From Primulina eburnea (Eukaryota > Streptophyta > Magnoliopsida > Lamiales > Gesneriaceae), in NCBI RefSeq assembly GCF_022965805.1, contig NW_027330861.1, forward strand, positions 310,001 through 374,000: 64,000 nt of DNA. The letters run 5' to 3'. This document shows positions 12,750-27,700 of this stretch, in pieces. The stretch's first letter is position 1. Every line of letters begins with the position of its first letter. A model generated the notes under the pieces. It worked only from the letters and a program-made list of their open reading frames with translations, had not been told where the DNA came from and made no database searches. The position numbers and the translations under genes were made by a program.

Positions 12750-15700
12750 GCAAAAGTGTTCCCAAAGTTCTATTTACAACTTCAGTTTGTCCATCCGTTT
12801 GAGGATGACAAGTAGTAGATTACAACAATATTGAGCAAAGTTTAGCCCATAAAGTAATCCTAAAATAGAATCCCTCCCCTTCTTAGTCCTAGGCAACCCC
12901 AAAATAAAGTCCATAGAAATATCAATCCAAGTTCTTTTAAGAATAGCACGCAAAAGTGTACCCAAAGTTCTATTGACAACTTCAGTTTGTCCATCCGTTT
13001 GAGGATGACAAGTAGTAGATTACAACAATATTGAGCAAAGTTTAGCCCATAAAGTAATCCAAAAATAGAATCCCTCCCCTTCTTAGTCTTAGGCAACCCC
13101 AAAATAAAGTCCATAGAAATGTCAATCCAAGTTCTTTTAAGAATAGCACGCAAAAGTGTACCCAAAGTTCTATTGACAACTTCAGTTTGTCCATCCGTTT
13201 GAGGATGACAAGTAGTAGATTACAACTTTATTGAGCAAAGTTTAGCCCATAAAGTAATCCATAAATATAATCCCTCCCCTTCTTAGTCCTAGGCAACCCC
13301 AAAATAAAGTCCATAGAAATATCAATCCATGTTCTTTTAAGAATAGCACGCAAAAGTGTACCCAAAGTTCTATTGACAACTTCAGTTTGTCCATCCGTTT
13401 GAGGATGACAAGTAGTAGATTACAACAATATTGAGCAAAGTTTAGCCATAAAGTAATCCAAAAATAGAATCCCTCCCCTTCTTAGTCCTAGGCAACCCCA
13501 AAATAAAGTCCATAGAAATGTCAATCCAAGTTCTTTTAAGAATAGCACGCAAAAGTGTTCCCAAAGTTCTATTTACAACTTCAGTTTGTCCATCCGTTTG
13601 AGGATGACAAGTAGTAGATTACAACAATATTGAGCAAAGTTTAGCCATAAAGTAATCCAAAAATAGAATCCCTCCCCTTCTTAGTCCTAGGCAACCCCAA
13701 AATAAAGTCCATAGAAATGTCAATCCAAGTTCTTTTAAGAATAGCACGCAAAAGTGTTCCCAAAGTTCTATTGACAACTTCAGTTTGTCCATCCGTTTGA
13801 GGATGACAAGTAGTAGCTTACAACAATATTGAGCAAAGTTTAGCCCATAAAGTAATCCCAAAATAGAATCCCTCCCCGTCTTAGTCCTAGGCAACCCCAA
13901 AAATAAAGTCCATAGAAATGTCAATCCAAGTTCTTTTAAGAATAACACGCAAAAGTGTACCCAAAGTTCTATTGACAACTTCAGTTTGTCCATCCGTTTG
14001 AGGATGACAAGTAGTAGATTACAACAATATTGAGCAAAGTTTAGCCCATAAAGTAATCCAAAAATAGAATCCCTCCCCTTCTTAGTCCTAGGCAACCCCA
14101 AAATAAAGTCTATAGAAATGTCAATCCAAGTTCTTTTAAGAATAGCACGCAAAAGTGTACCCAAAGTTCTATTGACAACTTCAGTTTGTCCATCCGTTTG
14201 AGGATGACAAGTAGTAGCTTACAACAATATTGAGCAAAGTTTAGCCCATAAAGTAATCCAAAAATAGAATCCCTCCTCTTCTTAGCCCTAGGTATCCCGA
14301 AAATAAAGTCCATAGAAATGTCAATCCAAGTTCTTTTAAGAATAGAACGCAAAAGTGTTCCCAAAGTTCTATTGACAACTTCAGTTTGGCCATCCGTTTG
14401 AGGATGACAAGTAGTAGATTACAACAATATTAAGCAAAGTTTAGCCCATAAAGTAATCCAAAAATAGAATCCCTCCCCTTCTTAGTCCTAGGCAACCCCA
14501 AAATAAAGTCACTAGAAATGTCAATCCAAGTTCTTTTAAGAATAGCACGCAAAAGTGTTCCCAAAGTTCTATTGACAACTTCAGTTTGTCCATCCGTTTG
14601 AGGATGACAAGTAGTAGCTTACAACAATATTGAGCAAAGTTTAGCCCATAAAGTAATCCCAAAATAGAATCCCTCCCCGTCTTAGTCCTAGGCAACCCCA
14701 AAAATAAAGTCCATAGAAATGTCAATCCAAGTTCTTTTAAGAATAACACGCAAAAGTGTACCCAAAGTTCTATTGACAACTTCAGTTTGTCCATCCGTTT
14801 GAGGATGACAAGTAGTAGATTACAACAATATTGAGCAAAGTTTAGCCCATAAAGTAATCCAAAAATAGAATCCCTCCCCTTCTTAGTCCTAGGCAACCCC
14901 AAAATAAAGTCCATAGAAATGTCAATCCAAGTTCTTTTAAGAATAGCACGCAAAAGTGTACCCAAAGTTCTATTGACAACTTCAGTTTGTCCATCCGTTT
15001 GAGGATGACAAGTAGTAGCTTACAACAATATTGAGCAAAGTTTAGCCCATAAAGTAATCAAAAAATAGAATCCCTCCTCTTCTTAGCCCTAGGTATCCCG
15101 AAAATAAAGTCCATAGAAATGTCAATCCAAGTTCTTTTAAGAATAGCACGCAAAAGTGTTCCCAAAGTTCTATTGACAACTTCAGTTTGGCCATCCGTTT
15201 GAGGATGACAAGTAGTAGATTACAACAATATTAAGCAAAGTTTAGCCCATAAAGTAATCCAAAAATAGAATCCCTCCCCTTCTTAGTCCTAGGCAACCCC
15301 AAAATAAAGTCCATAGAAATGTCAATCAAAGTTCTTTTAGGTATAGCACGCAAAAGTGTTCCCAAAGTTCTATTGACAAGTTCAGTTTGTCCATCCGTTT
15401 GAGGATGACAAGTAGTAGCTTACAACAATATTGAGCAAAGTTTAGCCCATAAAGTAATCCCAAAATAGAATCCCTCCCCGTCTTAGTCCTAGGCAACCCC
15501 AAAAATAAAGTCCATAGAAATGTCAATCCAAGTTCTTTTAAGAATAACACGCAAAAGTGTACCCAAAGTTCTATTGACAACTTCAGTTTGTCCATCCGTT
15601 TGAGGATGACAAGTAGTAGATTACAACAATATTGAGCAAAGTTTAGCCCATAAAGTAATCCAAAAATAGAATCCCTCCCCTTCTTAGTCCTAGGCAACCC

Positions 15701-18700
15701 CAAAATAAAGTCCATAGAAATGTCAATCCAAGTTCTTTTAAGAATAGCACGCAAAAGTGTACCCAAAGTTCTATTGACAACTTCAGTTTGTCCATCCGTT
15801 TGAGGATGACAAGTAGTAGCTTACAACAATTATTGAGCAAAGTTTAGCCCATAAAGTAATCAAAAATAGAATCCCTCCCCTTCTTAGTCCTAGGCAACCT
15901 CAAAATAAAGTCCATAGAAATGTCAATCCAAGTTCTTTTAAGAATAGCACGCAAAAGTGTACCAAAAGTTCTATTGACAACTTCAGTTTGTCCATCCGTT
16001 TGAGGATGACAAGTAGTAGATTACAACAATATTGAGCAAAGTTTAGCCCATAAAATAATCCAAAAATAGAATCCCTCCCCTTCTTAGTCCTAGGCATCCC
16101 GAAAATAAAGTCCATAGAAATGTCAATCCAAGTTCTTTTAAGAATAGCACGCAAAAGTGTACCCACTGTTCTATTGACAACTTCAGTTTGTCCATCCGTT
16201 TGAGGATGACAAGTAGTAGATTACAACAATATTGAGCAAAGTTTAGCCCATTAAGTAATCCAAAAATAGAATCCCTCCCCTTCTTAGTCCTAGGCAACCC
16301 CAAAATAAAGTCCATAGAAATGTCAATCCAAGTTCTTTTTAAGAATCCCTCCCTTTCTTAGTCCTAGACAACCCCAAAATAAAGTCCATAGAAATGTCAA
16401 TCCAAGTTCTTTTAAGAATAGCACGCAAAAGTGTTCCCAAAGTTCTATTTACAACTTCAGTTTGTCCATCCGTTTGAGGATGACAAGTAGTAGATTACAA
16501 CTTTATTGTGCAAATTTTAGCCCATAAAGTAATCCATAAATAGAATCCCTCCCCTTCTTAGTCCTAGGCAACCCCAAAATAAAGTCCATAGAAATGTCAA
16601 TCCAAGTTCTTTTAAGAATAGCACGCAAAAGTGTACCAAAGTTCTATTGACAACTTCAGTTTGTCCATCCGTTTGAGGATGACAAGTAGTAGCTTACAAC
16701 AATATTGAGCAAAGTTTAGCCCATAAAGTAATCCAAAAATAGAATCCCTCCCCTTCTTAGTCCTAGGACAACCTCAAAATAAAGTCCATAGAAATGTCAA
16801 TCCAAGTTCTTTTAAGAATAGCACGCAAAAGTGTTCCCAAAGTTCTATTGACAACTTCAGTTTGTCCATCCGTTTGAGGATGACAAGTAGTAGATTACAA
16901 CATTATTGAGCAAAGTTTAGCCCATAAAGTAATCCATAAATAGAATCCCTCCCCTTCTTAGTCCTAGGCAACCCCAAAATAAAGTCCATAGAAATGTCAA
17001 TCCAAGTTCTTTTAAGAATAGCTACGCAAAAGTGTTCCCAAAGTTCTATTTACAACTTCAGTTTGTCCATCCGTTTGAGGATGACAAGTAGTAGATTACA
17101 ACAATATTGAGCAAAGTTTAGCCCATAAAGTAATCAAAAAATAGAATCCCTCCCCTTCTTAGTCCTAGGCAACCCCAAAATAAAGTCCATAGAAATGTCA
17201 ATCCAAGTTCTTTTAAGAATAGCACGCAAAAGTGTACCCAAAGTTCTATGGACAACTTCAGTTTGTCCATCCGTTTGAGGATGACAAGTAGTAGATTACA
17301 ACAATATTGAGCAAAGTTTAGCCCATTAAGTAATCCAAAAATAGAATCCCTCCCCTTCTTAGTCCTAGGCAACCCCAAAATAAAGTCCATAGAAATGTCA
17401 ATCCAAGTTCTTTTTAAGAATCCCTCCCCTTATTAGTCCTAGACAACCCCAAAATAAAGTCCATAGATATGTCAATCCAAGTTCTTTTAAGAATAGCACG
17501 CAAAAGTGTTCTCAAAGTTCTATTTACAACTTCAGTTTGTCCATCCGTTTGAGGATGACAAGTAGTAGATTACAACTTTATTGTGCAAATTTTAGCCCAT
17601 AAAGTAATCCATAAATAGAATCCCTCCACTTCTTAGTCCTAGGCAACCCCAAAATAAAGTCCATAGAAATGTCAATCCAAGTTCTTTTAAGAATAGCACG
17701 CAAAAGTGTACCCAAAGTTCTATTGACAACTTCAGTTTGTCCATCCGTTTGAGGATGACAAGTAGTAGATTACAACAATATTGAGCAAAGTTTAGCCCAT
17801 AAAGTAATCCAAAAATAGAATCCCTCCCCTTCTTAGTCCTAGGCAACCCCAAAATAAAGTCCATAGAACATGTCAATCCAAGTTCTTTTAAGAATAGCAC
17901 GCAAAAGTGTACCCAAAGTTCTATTGACAACTTCAGTTTGTCCATCCGTTTGAGGATGACAAGTAGTAGATTACAACAATATTGAGCAAAGTTTAGCCCA
18001 TAAAGTAATCCAAAAATAGAATCCCTCCCCTTCTTAGTCCTAGGACAACCCCAAAATAAAGTCCATAGAAATGTCAATCCAAGTTCTTTTAAGAATAGCA
18101 CGCAAAAGTGTACCCAAAGTTCTATTGACAACTTCAGTTTGTCCATCCGTTTGAGGATGACAAGTAGTAGATTACAACAATATTGAGCAAAGTTTAGCCC
18201 ATAAAGTAATCCAAAAATAGAATCCCTCCCCTTCTTAGTCCTAGGCAACCCCAAAATAAAGTCCATAGAAATGTCAATCCAAGTTCTTTTAAGAATAGCA
18301 CGCAAAAGTGTACCCAAAGTTCTATTGACAACTTCAGTTTGTCCATCCGTTTGAGGATGACAAGTAGTAGATTACAACAATATTGAGCAAAGTTTAGCCC
18401 ATAAAGTAATCCAAAAATAGAATCCCTCCCCTTCTTAGTCCTAGGACAACCCCAAAATAAAGTCCATAGAAATGTCAATCCAAGTTCTTTTAAGAATAGC
18501 ACGCAAAAGTGTACCCAAAGTTCTATTGACAACTTCAGTTTGTCCATCCGTTTGAGGATGACAAGTAGTAGATTACAATAATATTGAGCAAAGTTTAGCC
18601 CATAAAGTAATCCAAAAATAGAATCCCTCCCCTTCTTAGCCCTAGGTATCCCGAAAATAAAGTCCATAGAAATGTCAATCCAAGTTCTTTTAAGAATAGC

Positions 18701-21700
18701 ACGCAAAAGTGTTCCCAAAGTTCTATTGACAACTTCAGTTTGTCCATCCGTTTGAGGATGACAAGTAGTAGATTAAAAAAATATTAAGCAAAGTTTAGCC
18801 CATAAAGTAATCCAAAAATAGAATCCCTCCCCTTCTTAGTCCTAGGCTACCCCAAAATAAAGTCCATAGAAATGTCAATCCAAGTTCTTTTAAGAATAGC
18901 ACGCAAAAGTGTTCCCAAAGTTCTATTGACAACTTCAGTTTGTCCATCCGTTTGAGGATGACAAGTAGTAGATTACAACAATATTGAGCAAAGTTTAGCC
19001 CATAAAGTAATCCCAAAATAGAATCCCTCCACGTCTTAGTCCTAGGCAACCCCAAAAATAAAGTCCATAGAAATGTCAATCCAAGTTCTTTTAAGAATAA
19101 CACGCAAAAGTGTACCCAAAGTTCTATTGACAACTTCAGTTTGTCCATCCGTTTGAGGATGACAAGTAGTAGATTACAACAATATTGAGCAAAGTTTAGC
19201 CCATAAAGTAATCCAAAAATAGAATCCCTCCCCTTCTTAGTCCTAGGCAACCCCAAAATAAAGTCCATAGAAATGTCAATCCAAGTTTTTTAAGAATAGC
19301 ACGCAAAAGTGTACCCAAAGTTCTATTGACAACTTCAGTTTGTCCATCCGTTTGAGGATGACAAGTAGTAGCTTACAACAATGTTGAGCAAAGTTTAGCC
19401 CATAAAGTAATCAAAAATAGAATCCCTCCCCTTCTTAGTCCTAGGCAACCCAAAATAAAGTCCATAGAAATGTCAATCCAAGTTCTTTTAAGAATAGCAC
19501 GCAAAAGTGTACCCAAAGTTCTATTGACAACTTCAGTTTGTCCATCCGTTTGAGGATGACAAGTAGTAGATTACAACAATATTGAGCAAAGTTTAGCCCA
19601 TAAAGTAATCCAAAAATAGAATCCCTCCCCTTCTTAGTCCTAGACAACCCCAAAATAAAGTCCATAGAAATGTCAATCCAAGTTCTTTTAAGAATAGCAC
19701 GCAAAAGTGTACCCAAAGTTCTATTGACAACTTCAGTTTGTCCATCCGTTTGAGGATGACAAGTAGTAGATTACAATAATATTGAGCAAAGTTTAGCCCA
19801 TAAAGTAATCCAAAAATAGAATCCCTCCCCTTCTTAGTCCCTAGGTATCCCGAAAATAAAGTCCATAGAAATGTCAATCCAAGTTCTTTTAAGAATAGCA
19901 CGCAAAAGTGTTCCCAAAGTTCTATTGACAACTTCAGTTTGTCCATCCGTTTGAGGATGACAAGTAGTAGATTAAAAAAATATTAAGCAAAGTTTAGCCC
20001 ATAAAGTAATCCAAAAATAGAATCCCTCCCCTTCTTAGTCCTAGGCTACCCCAAAATAAAGTCCATAGAAATGTCAATCCAAGTTCTTTTAAGAATAGCA
20101 CGCAAAAGTGTTCCCAAAGTTCTATTGACAACTTCAGTTTGTCCATCCGTTTGAGGATGACAAGTAGTAGATTACAACAATATTGAGCAAAGTTTAGCCC
20201 ATAAAGTAATCCAAAATAGAATCCCTCCACGTCTTAGTCCTAGGCAACCCCAAAATAAAGTCCATAGAAATGTCAATCCAAGTTCTTTTAAGAATAGCAC
20301 GCAAAAGTGTACCCAAAGTTCTATTGACAACTTCAGTTTGTCCATCCGTTTGAGGATGACAAGTAGTAGATTACAACAATATTGAGCAAAGTTTAGCCCA
20401 TAAAGTAATCCAAAAATAGAATCCCTCCCCTTCTTAGTCCTAGGCAACCCCAAAATAAAGTCCATAGAAATGTCAATCCAAGTTCTTTTAAGAATAGCAC
20501 GCAAAAGTGTACCCAAAGTTCTATTGACAACTTCAGTTTGTCCATCCGTTTGAGGATGACAAGTAGTAGCTTACAACAATATTGAGCAAAGTTTAGCCCA
20601 TAAAGTAATCAAAAATAGAATCCCTCCCCTTCTTAGTCCTAGGCAACCCAAAATAAAGTCCATAGAAATGTCAATCCAAGTTCTTTTAAGAATAGCACGC
20701 AAAAGTGTACCCAAAGTTCTATTGACAACTTCAGTTTGTCCATCCGTTTGAGGATGACAAGTAGTAGATTACAACAATATTGAGCAAAGTTTAGCCCATA
20801 AAGTAATCCAAAAATAGAATCCCTCCCCTTCTTAGTCCTAGGCATCCCGAAAATAAAGTCCATAGAAATGTCAATCCAAGTTCTTTTAAGAATAGCACGC
20901 AAAAGTGTACCCAAAGTTCTATTGACAACTTCAGTTTGTCCATCCGTTTGAGGATGACAAGTAGTAGATTACAACAATATTGAGCAAAGTTTAGTCCATT
21001 AAGTAATCCAAAAATAGAATCCCTCCCCTTCTTAGTCCTAGGCAACCCCAAAATAAAGTCCATAGAAATGTCAATCCAAGTTCTTTTTAAGAATCCCTCC
21101 CTTTCTTAGTCCTAGACATCCCCAAAATAAAGTCCATAGAAATGTCAATCCAAGTTCTTTTAAGAATAGCACGCAAAAGTGTTCCCAAAGTTCTATTTAC
21201 AACTTCAGTTTGTCCATCCGTTTGAGGATGACAAGTAGTAGATTACAACTTTATTGTGCAAATTTTAGCCCATAAAGTAATCCATAAATAGAATCCCTCC
21301 ACTTCTTAGTCCTAGGCAACCCCAAAATAAAGTCCATAGAAATGTCAATCCAAGTTCTTTTAAGAATAGCACGCAAAAGTGTACCAAAACTTCTATTGAC
21401 AACTTCAGTTTGTCCATCCGTTTGAGGATGACAAGTAGTAGCTTACAACAATATTGAGCAAAGTTTAGCCCATAAAGTAATCCAAAAATAGAATCCCTCC
21501 CCTTCTTAGTCCTAGGCAACCCCAAAATAAAGTCCATAGAAATGTCAATCCAAGTTCTTTTAAGAATAGCACGCAAAAGTGTACCCAAAGTTCTATTGAC
21601 AACTTCAGTTTGTCCATCCGTTTGAGGATGACAAGTAGTAGATTACAACATTATTGAGCAAAGTTTAGCCCATAAAGTAATCCATAAATAGAATCCCTCC

Positions 21701-24700
21701 CCTTCTTAGTCCTAGGCAACCCCAAAATAAAGTCCATAGAAATATCAATCCAAGTTCTTTTAAGAATAGCACGCAAAAGTGTACCCAAAGTTCTATTGAC
21801 AACTTCAGTTTGTCCATCCGTTTGAGGATGACAAGTAGTAGATTACAACAATATTGAGCAAAGTTTAGCCCATAAAGTAATCCAAAAATAGAATCCCTCC
21901 CCTTCTTAGTCCTAGGCAACCCCAAAATAAAGTCCATAGAAATGTCAATCCAAGTTCTTTTAAGAATAGCACGCAAAAGTGTTCCCAAAGTTCTATTTAC
22001 AACTTCAGTTTGTCCATCCGTTTGAGGATGACAAGTAGTAGATTACAACAATATTGAGCAAAGTTTAGCCCATAAAGTAATCCTAAAATAGAATCCCTCC
22101 CCTTCTTAGTCCTAGGCAACCCCAAAATAAAGTCCATAGAAATATCAATCCAAGTTCTTTTTAAGAATAGCACGCAAAAGTGTACCCAAAGTTCTATTGA
22201 CAACTTCAGTTTGTCCATCCGTTTGAGGATGACAAGTAGTAGATTACAACAATATTGAGAAAAGTTTAGCCCATAAAGTAATCCAAAAATAGAATCCCTC
22301 CCCTTCTTAGTCTTAGGCAACCCCAAAATAAAGTCCATAGAAATGTCAATCCAAGTTCTTTTAAGAATAGCACGCAAAAGTGTACCCAAAGTTCTATTGA
22401 CAACTTCAGTTTGTCCATCCGTTTGAGGATGACAAGTAGTAGATTACAACTTTATTGAGCAAAGTTTAGCCCATAAAGTAATCCATAAATATAATCCCTC
22501 CCCTTCTTAGTCCTAGGCAACCCCAAAATAAAGTCCATAGAAATATCAATCCATGTTCTTTTTAAGAATAGCACGCAAAAGTGTACCCAAAGTTCTATTG
22601 ACAACTTCAGTTTGTCCATCCGTTTGAGGATGACAAGTAGTAGATTACAACAATATTGAGCAAAGTTTAGCCCATAAAGTAATCCAAAAATAGAATCCCT
22701 CCCCTTCTTAGTCCTAGGCAACCCCAAAATAAAGTCCATAGAAATGTCAATCCAAGTTCTTTTAAGAATAGCACGCAAAAGTGTTCCCAAAGTTCTATTG
22801 ACAACTTCAGTTTGTCCATCCGTTTGAGGATGACAAGTAGTAGATTACAACAATATTGAGCAAAGTTTAGCCATAAAGTAATCCAAAAATAGAATCCCTC
22901 CCCTTCTTAGTCCTAGGCAACCCCAAAATAAAGTCCATAGAAATGTCAATCCAAGTTCTTTTAAGAATAGCACGCAAAAGTGTTCCCAAAGTTCTATTGA
23001 CAACTTCAGTTTGTCCATCCGTTTGAGGATGACAAGTAGTAGCTTACAACAATATTGAGCAAAGTTTAGCCCATAAAGTAATCCCAAAATAGAATCCCTC
23101 CCCGTCTTAGTCCTAGGCAACCCCAAAAATAAAGTCCATAGAAATGTCAATCCAAGTTCTTTTAAGAATAACACGCAAAAGTGTACCCAAAGTTCTATTG
23201 ACAACTTCAGTTTGTCCATCCGTTTGAGGATGACAAGTAGTAGATTACAACAATATTGAGCAAAGTTTAGCCCATAAAGTAATCCAAAAATAGAATCCCT
23301 CCCCTTCTTAGTCCTAGGCAACCCCAAAATAAAGTCTATAGAAATGTCAATCCAAGTTCTTTTAAGAATAGCACGCAAAAGTGTACCCAAAGTTCTATTG
23401 ACAACTTCAGTTTGTCCATCCGTTTGAGGATGACAAGTAGTAGCTTACAACAATATTGAGCAAAGTTTAGCCCATAAAGTAATCCAAAAATAGAATCCCT
23501 CCTCTTCTTACCCCTAGGTATCCCGAAAATAAAGTCCATAGAAATGTCAATCCAAGTTCTTTTAAGAATAGAACGCAAAAGTGTTCCCAAAGTTCTATTG
23601 ACAACTTCAGTTTGGCCATCCGTTTGAGGATGACAAGTAGTAGATTACAACAATATTAAGCAAAGTTTAGCCCATAAAGTAATCCAAAAATAGAATCCCT
23701 CCCCTTCTTAGTCCTAGGCAACCCCAAAATAAAGTCACTAGAAATGTCAATCCAAGTTCTTTTAAGAATAGCACGCAAAAGTGTTCCCAAAGTTCTATTG
23801 ACAACTTCAGTTTGTCCATCCGTTTGAGGATGACAAGTAGTAGCTTACAACAATATTGAGCAAAGTTTAGCCCATAAAGTAATCCCAAAATAGAATCCCT
23901 CCCCGTCTTAGTCCTAGGCAACCCCAAAAATAAAGTCCATAGAAATGTCAATCCAAGTTCTTTTAAGAATAACACGCAAAAGTGTACCCAAAGTTCTATT
24001 GACAACTTCAGTTTGTCCATCCGTTTGAGGATGACAAGTAGTAGATTACAACAATATTGAGCAAAGTTTAGCCCATAAAGTAATCCAAAAATAGAATCCC
24101 TCCCCTTCTTAGTCCTAGGCAACCCCAAAATAAAGTCCATAGAAATGTCAATCCAAGTTCTTTTAAGAATAGCACGCAAAAGTGTACCCAAAGTTCTATT
24201 GACAACTTCAGTTTGTCCATCCGTTTGAGGATGACAAGTAGTAGCTTACAACAATATTGAGCAAAGTTTAGCCCATAAAGTAATCAAAAAATAGAATCCC
24301 TCCTCTTCTTACCCCTAGGTATCCCGAAAATAAAGTCCATAGAAATGTCAATCCAAGTTCTTTTAAGAATAGCACGCAAAAGTGTTCCCAAAGTTCTATT
24401 GACAACTTCAGTTTGGCCATCCGTTTGAGGATGACAAGTAGTAGATTACAACAATATTAAGCAAAGTTTAGCCCATAAAGTAATCCAAAAATAGAATCCC
24501 TCCCCTTCTTAGTCCTAGGCAACCCCAAAATAAAGTCCATAGAAATGTCAATCAAAGTTCTTTTAGGTATAGCACGCAAAAGTGTTCCCAAAGTTCTATT
24601 GACAAGTTCAGTTTGTCCATCCGTTTGAGGATGACAAGTAGTAGCTTACAACAATATTGAGCAAAGTTTAGCCCATAAAGTAATCCCAAAATAGAATCCC

Positions 24701-27700
24701 TCCCCGTCTTAGTCCTAGGCAACCCCAAAAATAAAGTCCATAGAAATGTCAATCCAAGTTCTTTTAAGAATAACACGCAAAAGTGTACCCAAAGTTCTAT
24801 TGACAACTTCAGTTTGTCCATCCGTTTGAGGATGACAAGTAGTAGATTACAACAATATTGAGCAAAGTTTAGCCCATAAAGTAATCCAAAAATAGAATCC
24901 CTCCCCTTCTTAGTCCTAGGCAACCCCAAAATAAAGTCCATAGAAATGTCAATCCAAGTTCTTTTAAGAATAGCACGCAAAAGTGTACCCAAAGTTCTAT
25001 TGACAACTTCAGTTTTTCCATCCGTTTGAGGATGACAAGTAGTAGCTTACAACATTATTGAGCAAAGTTTAGCCCATAAAGTAATCAAAAATAGAATCCC
25101 TCCCCTTCTTAGTCCTAGGCAACCCCAAAATAAAGTCCATAGAAATGTCAATCCAAGTTCTTTTAAGAATAGCACGCAAAAGTGTACCAAAAGTTCTATT
25201 GACAACTTCAGTTTGTCCATCCGTTTGAGGATGACAAGTAGTAGATTACAACAATATTGAGCAAAGTTTAGCCCATAAAATAATCCAGAAATAGAATCCC
25301 TCCCCTTCTTAGTCCTAGGCATCCCGAAAATAAAGTCCATAGAAATGTCAATCCAAGTTCTTTTAAGAATAGCACGCAAAAGTGTACCCACTGTTCTATT
25401 GACAACTTCAGTTTGTCCATCCGTTTGAGGATGACAAGTAGTAGATTACAACAATATTGAGCAAAGTTTAGCCCATTAAGTAATCCAAAAATAGAATCCC
25501 TCCCCTTCTTAGTCCTAGGCAACCCCAAAATAAAGTCCATAGAAATGTCAATCCAAGTTCTTTTTAAGAATCCCTCCCTTTCTTAGTCCTAGACAACCCC
25601 AAAATAAAGTCCATAGAAATGTCAATCCAAGTTCTTTTAAGAATAGCACGCAAAAGTGTTCCCAAAGTTCTATTTACAACTTCAGTTTGTCCATCCGTTT
25701 GAGGATGACAAGTAGTAGATTACAACTTTATTGTGCAAATTTTAGCCCATAAAGTAATCCATAAATAGAATCCCTCCACTTCTTAGTCCTAGGCAACCCC
25801 AAAATAAAGTCCATAGAAATGTCAATCCAAGTTCTTTTAAGAATAGCACGCAAAAGTGTACCAAAAGTTCTATTGACAACTTCAGTTTGTCCATCCGTTT
25901 GAGGATGACAAGTAATAGCTTACAACAATATTGAGCAAAGTTTAGCCCATAAAGTAATCCAAAAATAGAATCTCTCCCCTTCTTAGTCCTAGACAACCTC
26001 AAAATAAAGTCAATAGAAATGTCAATCCAAGTTCTTTTAAGAATAGCACGCAAAAGTGTTCCCAAAGTTCTATTTACAACTTCAGTTTTTCCATCCGTTT
26101 GAGGATGACAAGTAGTAAATTACAACTTTATTGTGCAAATTTTAGCCCATAAAGTAATCCATAAATAGAATCCCTCCCCTTCTTAGTCCTAGGCAACCCC
26201 AAAAAAAAGTCCATAGAAATGTCAATCCAAGTTCTTTTAAGAATAGCTCGCAAAAGTGTTCCCAAAGTTCTATTTACAACTTCAGTTTGTCCATCCGTTT
26301 GAGGATGACAAGTAGTAGATTACAACAATATTGAGCAAAGTTTAGCCCATAAAGTAATCAAAAAATAGAATCCCTCCCCTTCTTAGTCCTAGGCAACCCC
26401 AAAATAAAGTCCATAGAAATGTCAATCCAAGTTCTTTTAAGAATAGCACGCAAAAGTGTACCCAAAGTTCTATGGACAACTTCAGTTTGTCCATCCGTTT
26501 GAGGATGACAAGTAGTAGATTACAACAATATTGAGCAAAGTTTAGCCCATTAAGTAATCCAAAAATAGAATCCCTCCCCTTCTTAGTCCTAGGCAACCCC
26601 AAAATAAAGTCCATAGAAATGTCAATCCAAGTTCTTTTTAAGAATCCCTCCCCTTATTAGTCCTAGACAACCCCAAAATAAAGTCCATAGATATGTCAAT
26701 CCAAGTTCTTTTAAGAATAGCACGCAAAAGTGTTCTCAAAGTTCTATTTACAACTTCAGTTTGTCCATCCGTTTGAGGATGACAAGTAGTAGATTACAAC
26801 TTTATTGTGCAAATTTTAGCCCATAAAGTAATCCATAAATAGAATCCCTCCACTTCTTAGTCCTAGGCAACCCCAAAATAAAGTCCATAGAAATGTCAAT
26901 CCAAGTTCTTTTAAGAATAGCACGCAAAAGTGTACCCAAAGTTCTATTGACAACTTCAGTTTGTCCATCCGTTTGAGAATGACAAGTAGTAGATTACAAC
27001 AATATTGAGCAAAGTTTAGCCCATAAAGTAATCCAAAAATAGAATCCCTCCCCTTCTTAGTCCTAGGCAACCCCAAAATAAAGTCCATAGAAACATCAAT
27101 CCAAGTTCTTTTTAAGAATAGCACGCAAAAGTGTACCCAAAGTTCTATTGACAACTTCAGTTTGTCCATCCGTTTGAGGATGACAAGTAGTAGATTACAA
27201 CAATATTGAGCAAAGTTTAGCCCATAAAGTAATCCAAAAATAGAATCCCTCCCCTTCTTAGTCCTAGACAACCCCAAAATAAAGTCCATAGAAATGTCAA
27301 TCCAAGTTCTTTTAAGAATAGCACGCAAAAGTGTACCCAAAGTTCTATTGACAACTTCAGTTTGTCCATCCGTTTGAGGATGACAAGTAGTAGATTACAA
27401 CAATATTGAGCAAAGTTTAGCCCATAAAGTAATCCAAAAATAGAATCCCTCCCCTTCTTAGTCCTAGGCAACCCCAAAATAAAGTCCATAGAAACATCAA
27501 TCCAAGTTCTTTTTAAGAATAGCACGCAAAAGTGTACCCAAAGTTCTATTGACAACTTCAGTTTGTCCATCCGTTTGAGGATGACAAGTAGTAGATTACA
27601 ACAATATTGAGCAAAGTTTAGCCCATAAAGTAATCCAAAAATAGAATCCCTCCCCTTCTTAGTCCTAGACAACCCCAAAATAAAGTCCATAGAAATGTCA

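Noticed and set aside
17592..18317. Long open frames (up to 241 codons) running through several satellite monomers
   Set aside because: They follow the monomer period and the 200/201-bp phase, differ from block to block, mostly lack a true ATG start, and encode a broken integrase fragment in mixed frames. They are relics of coding ancestry and not genes.
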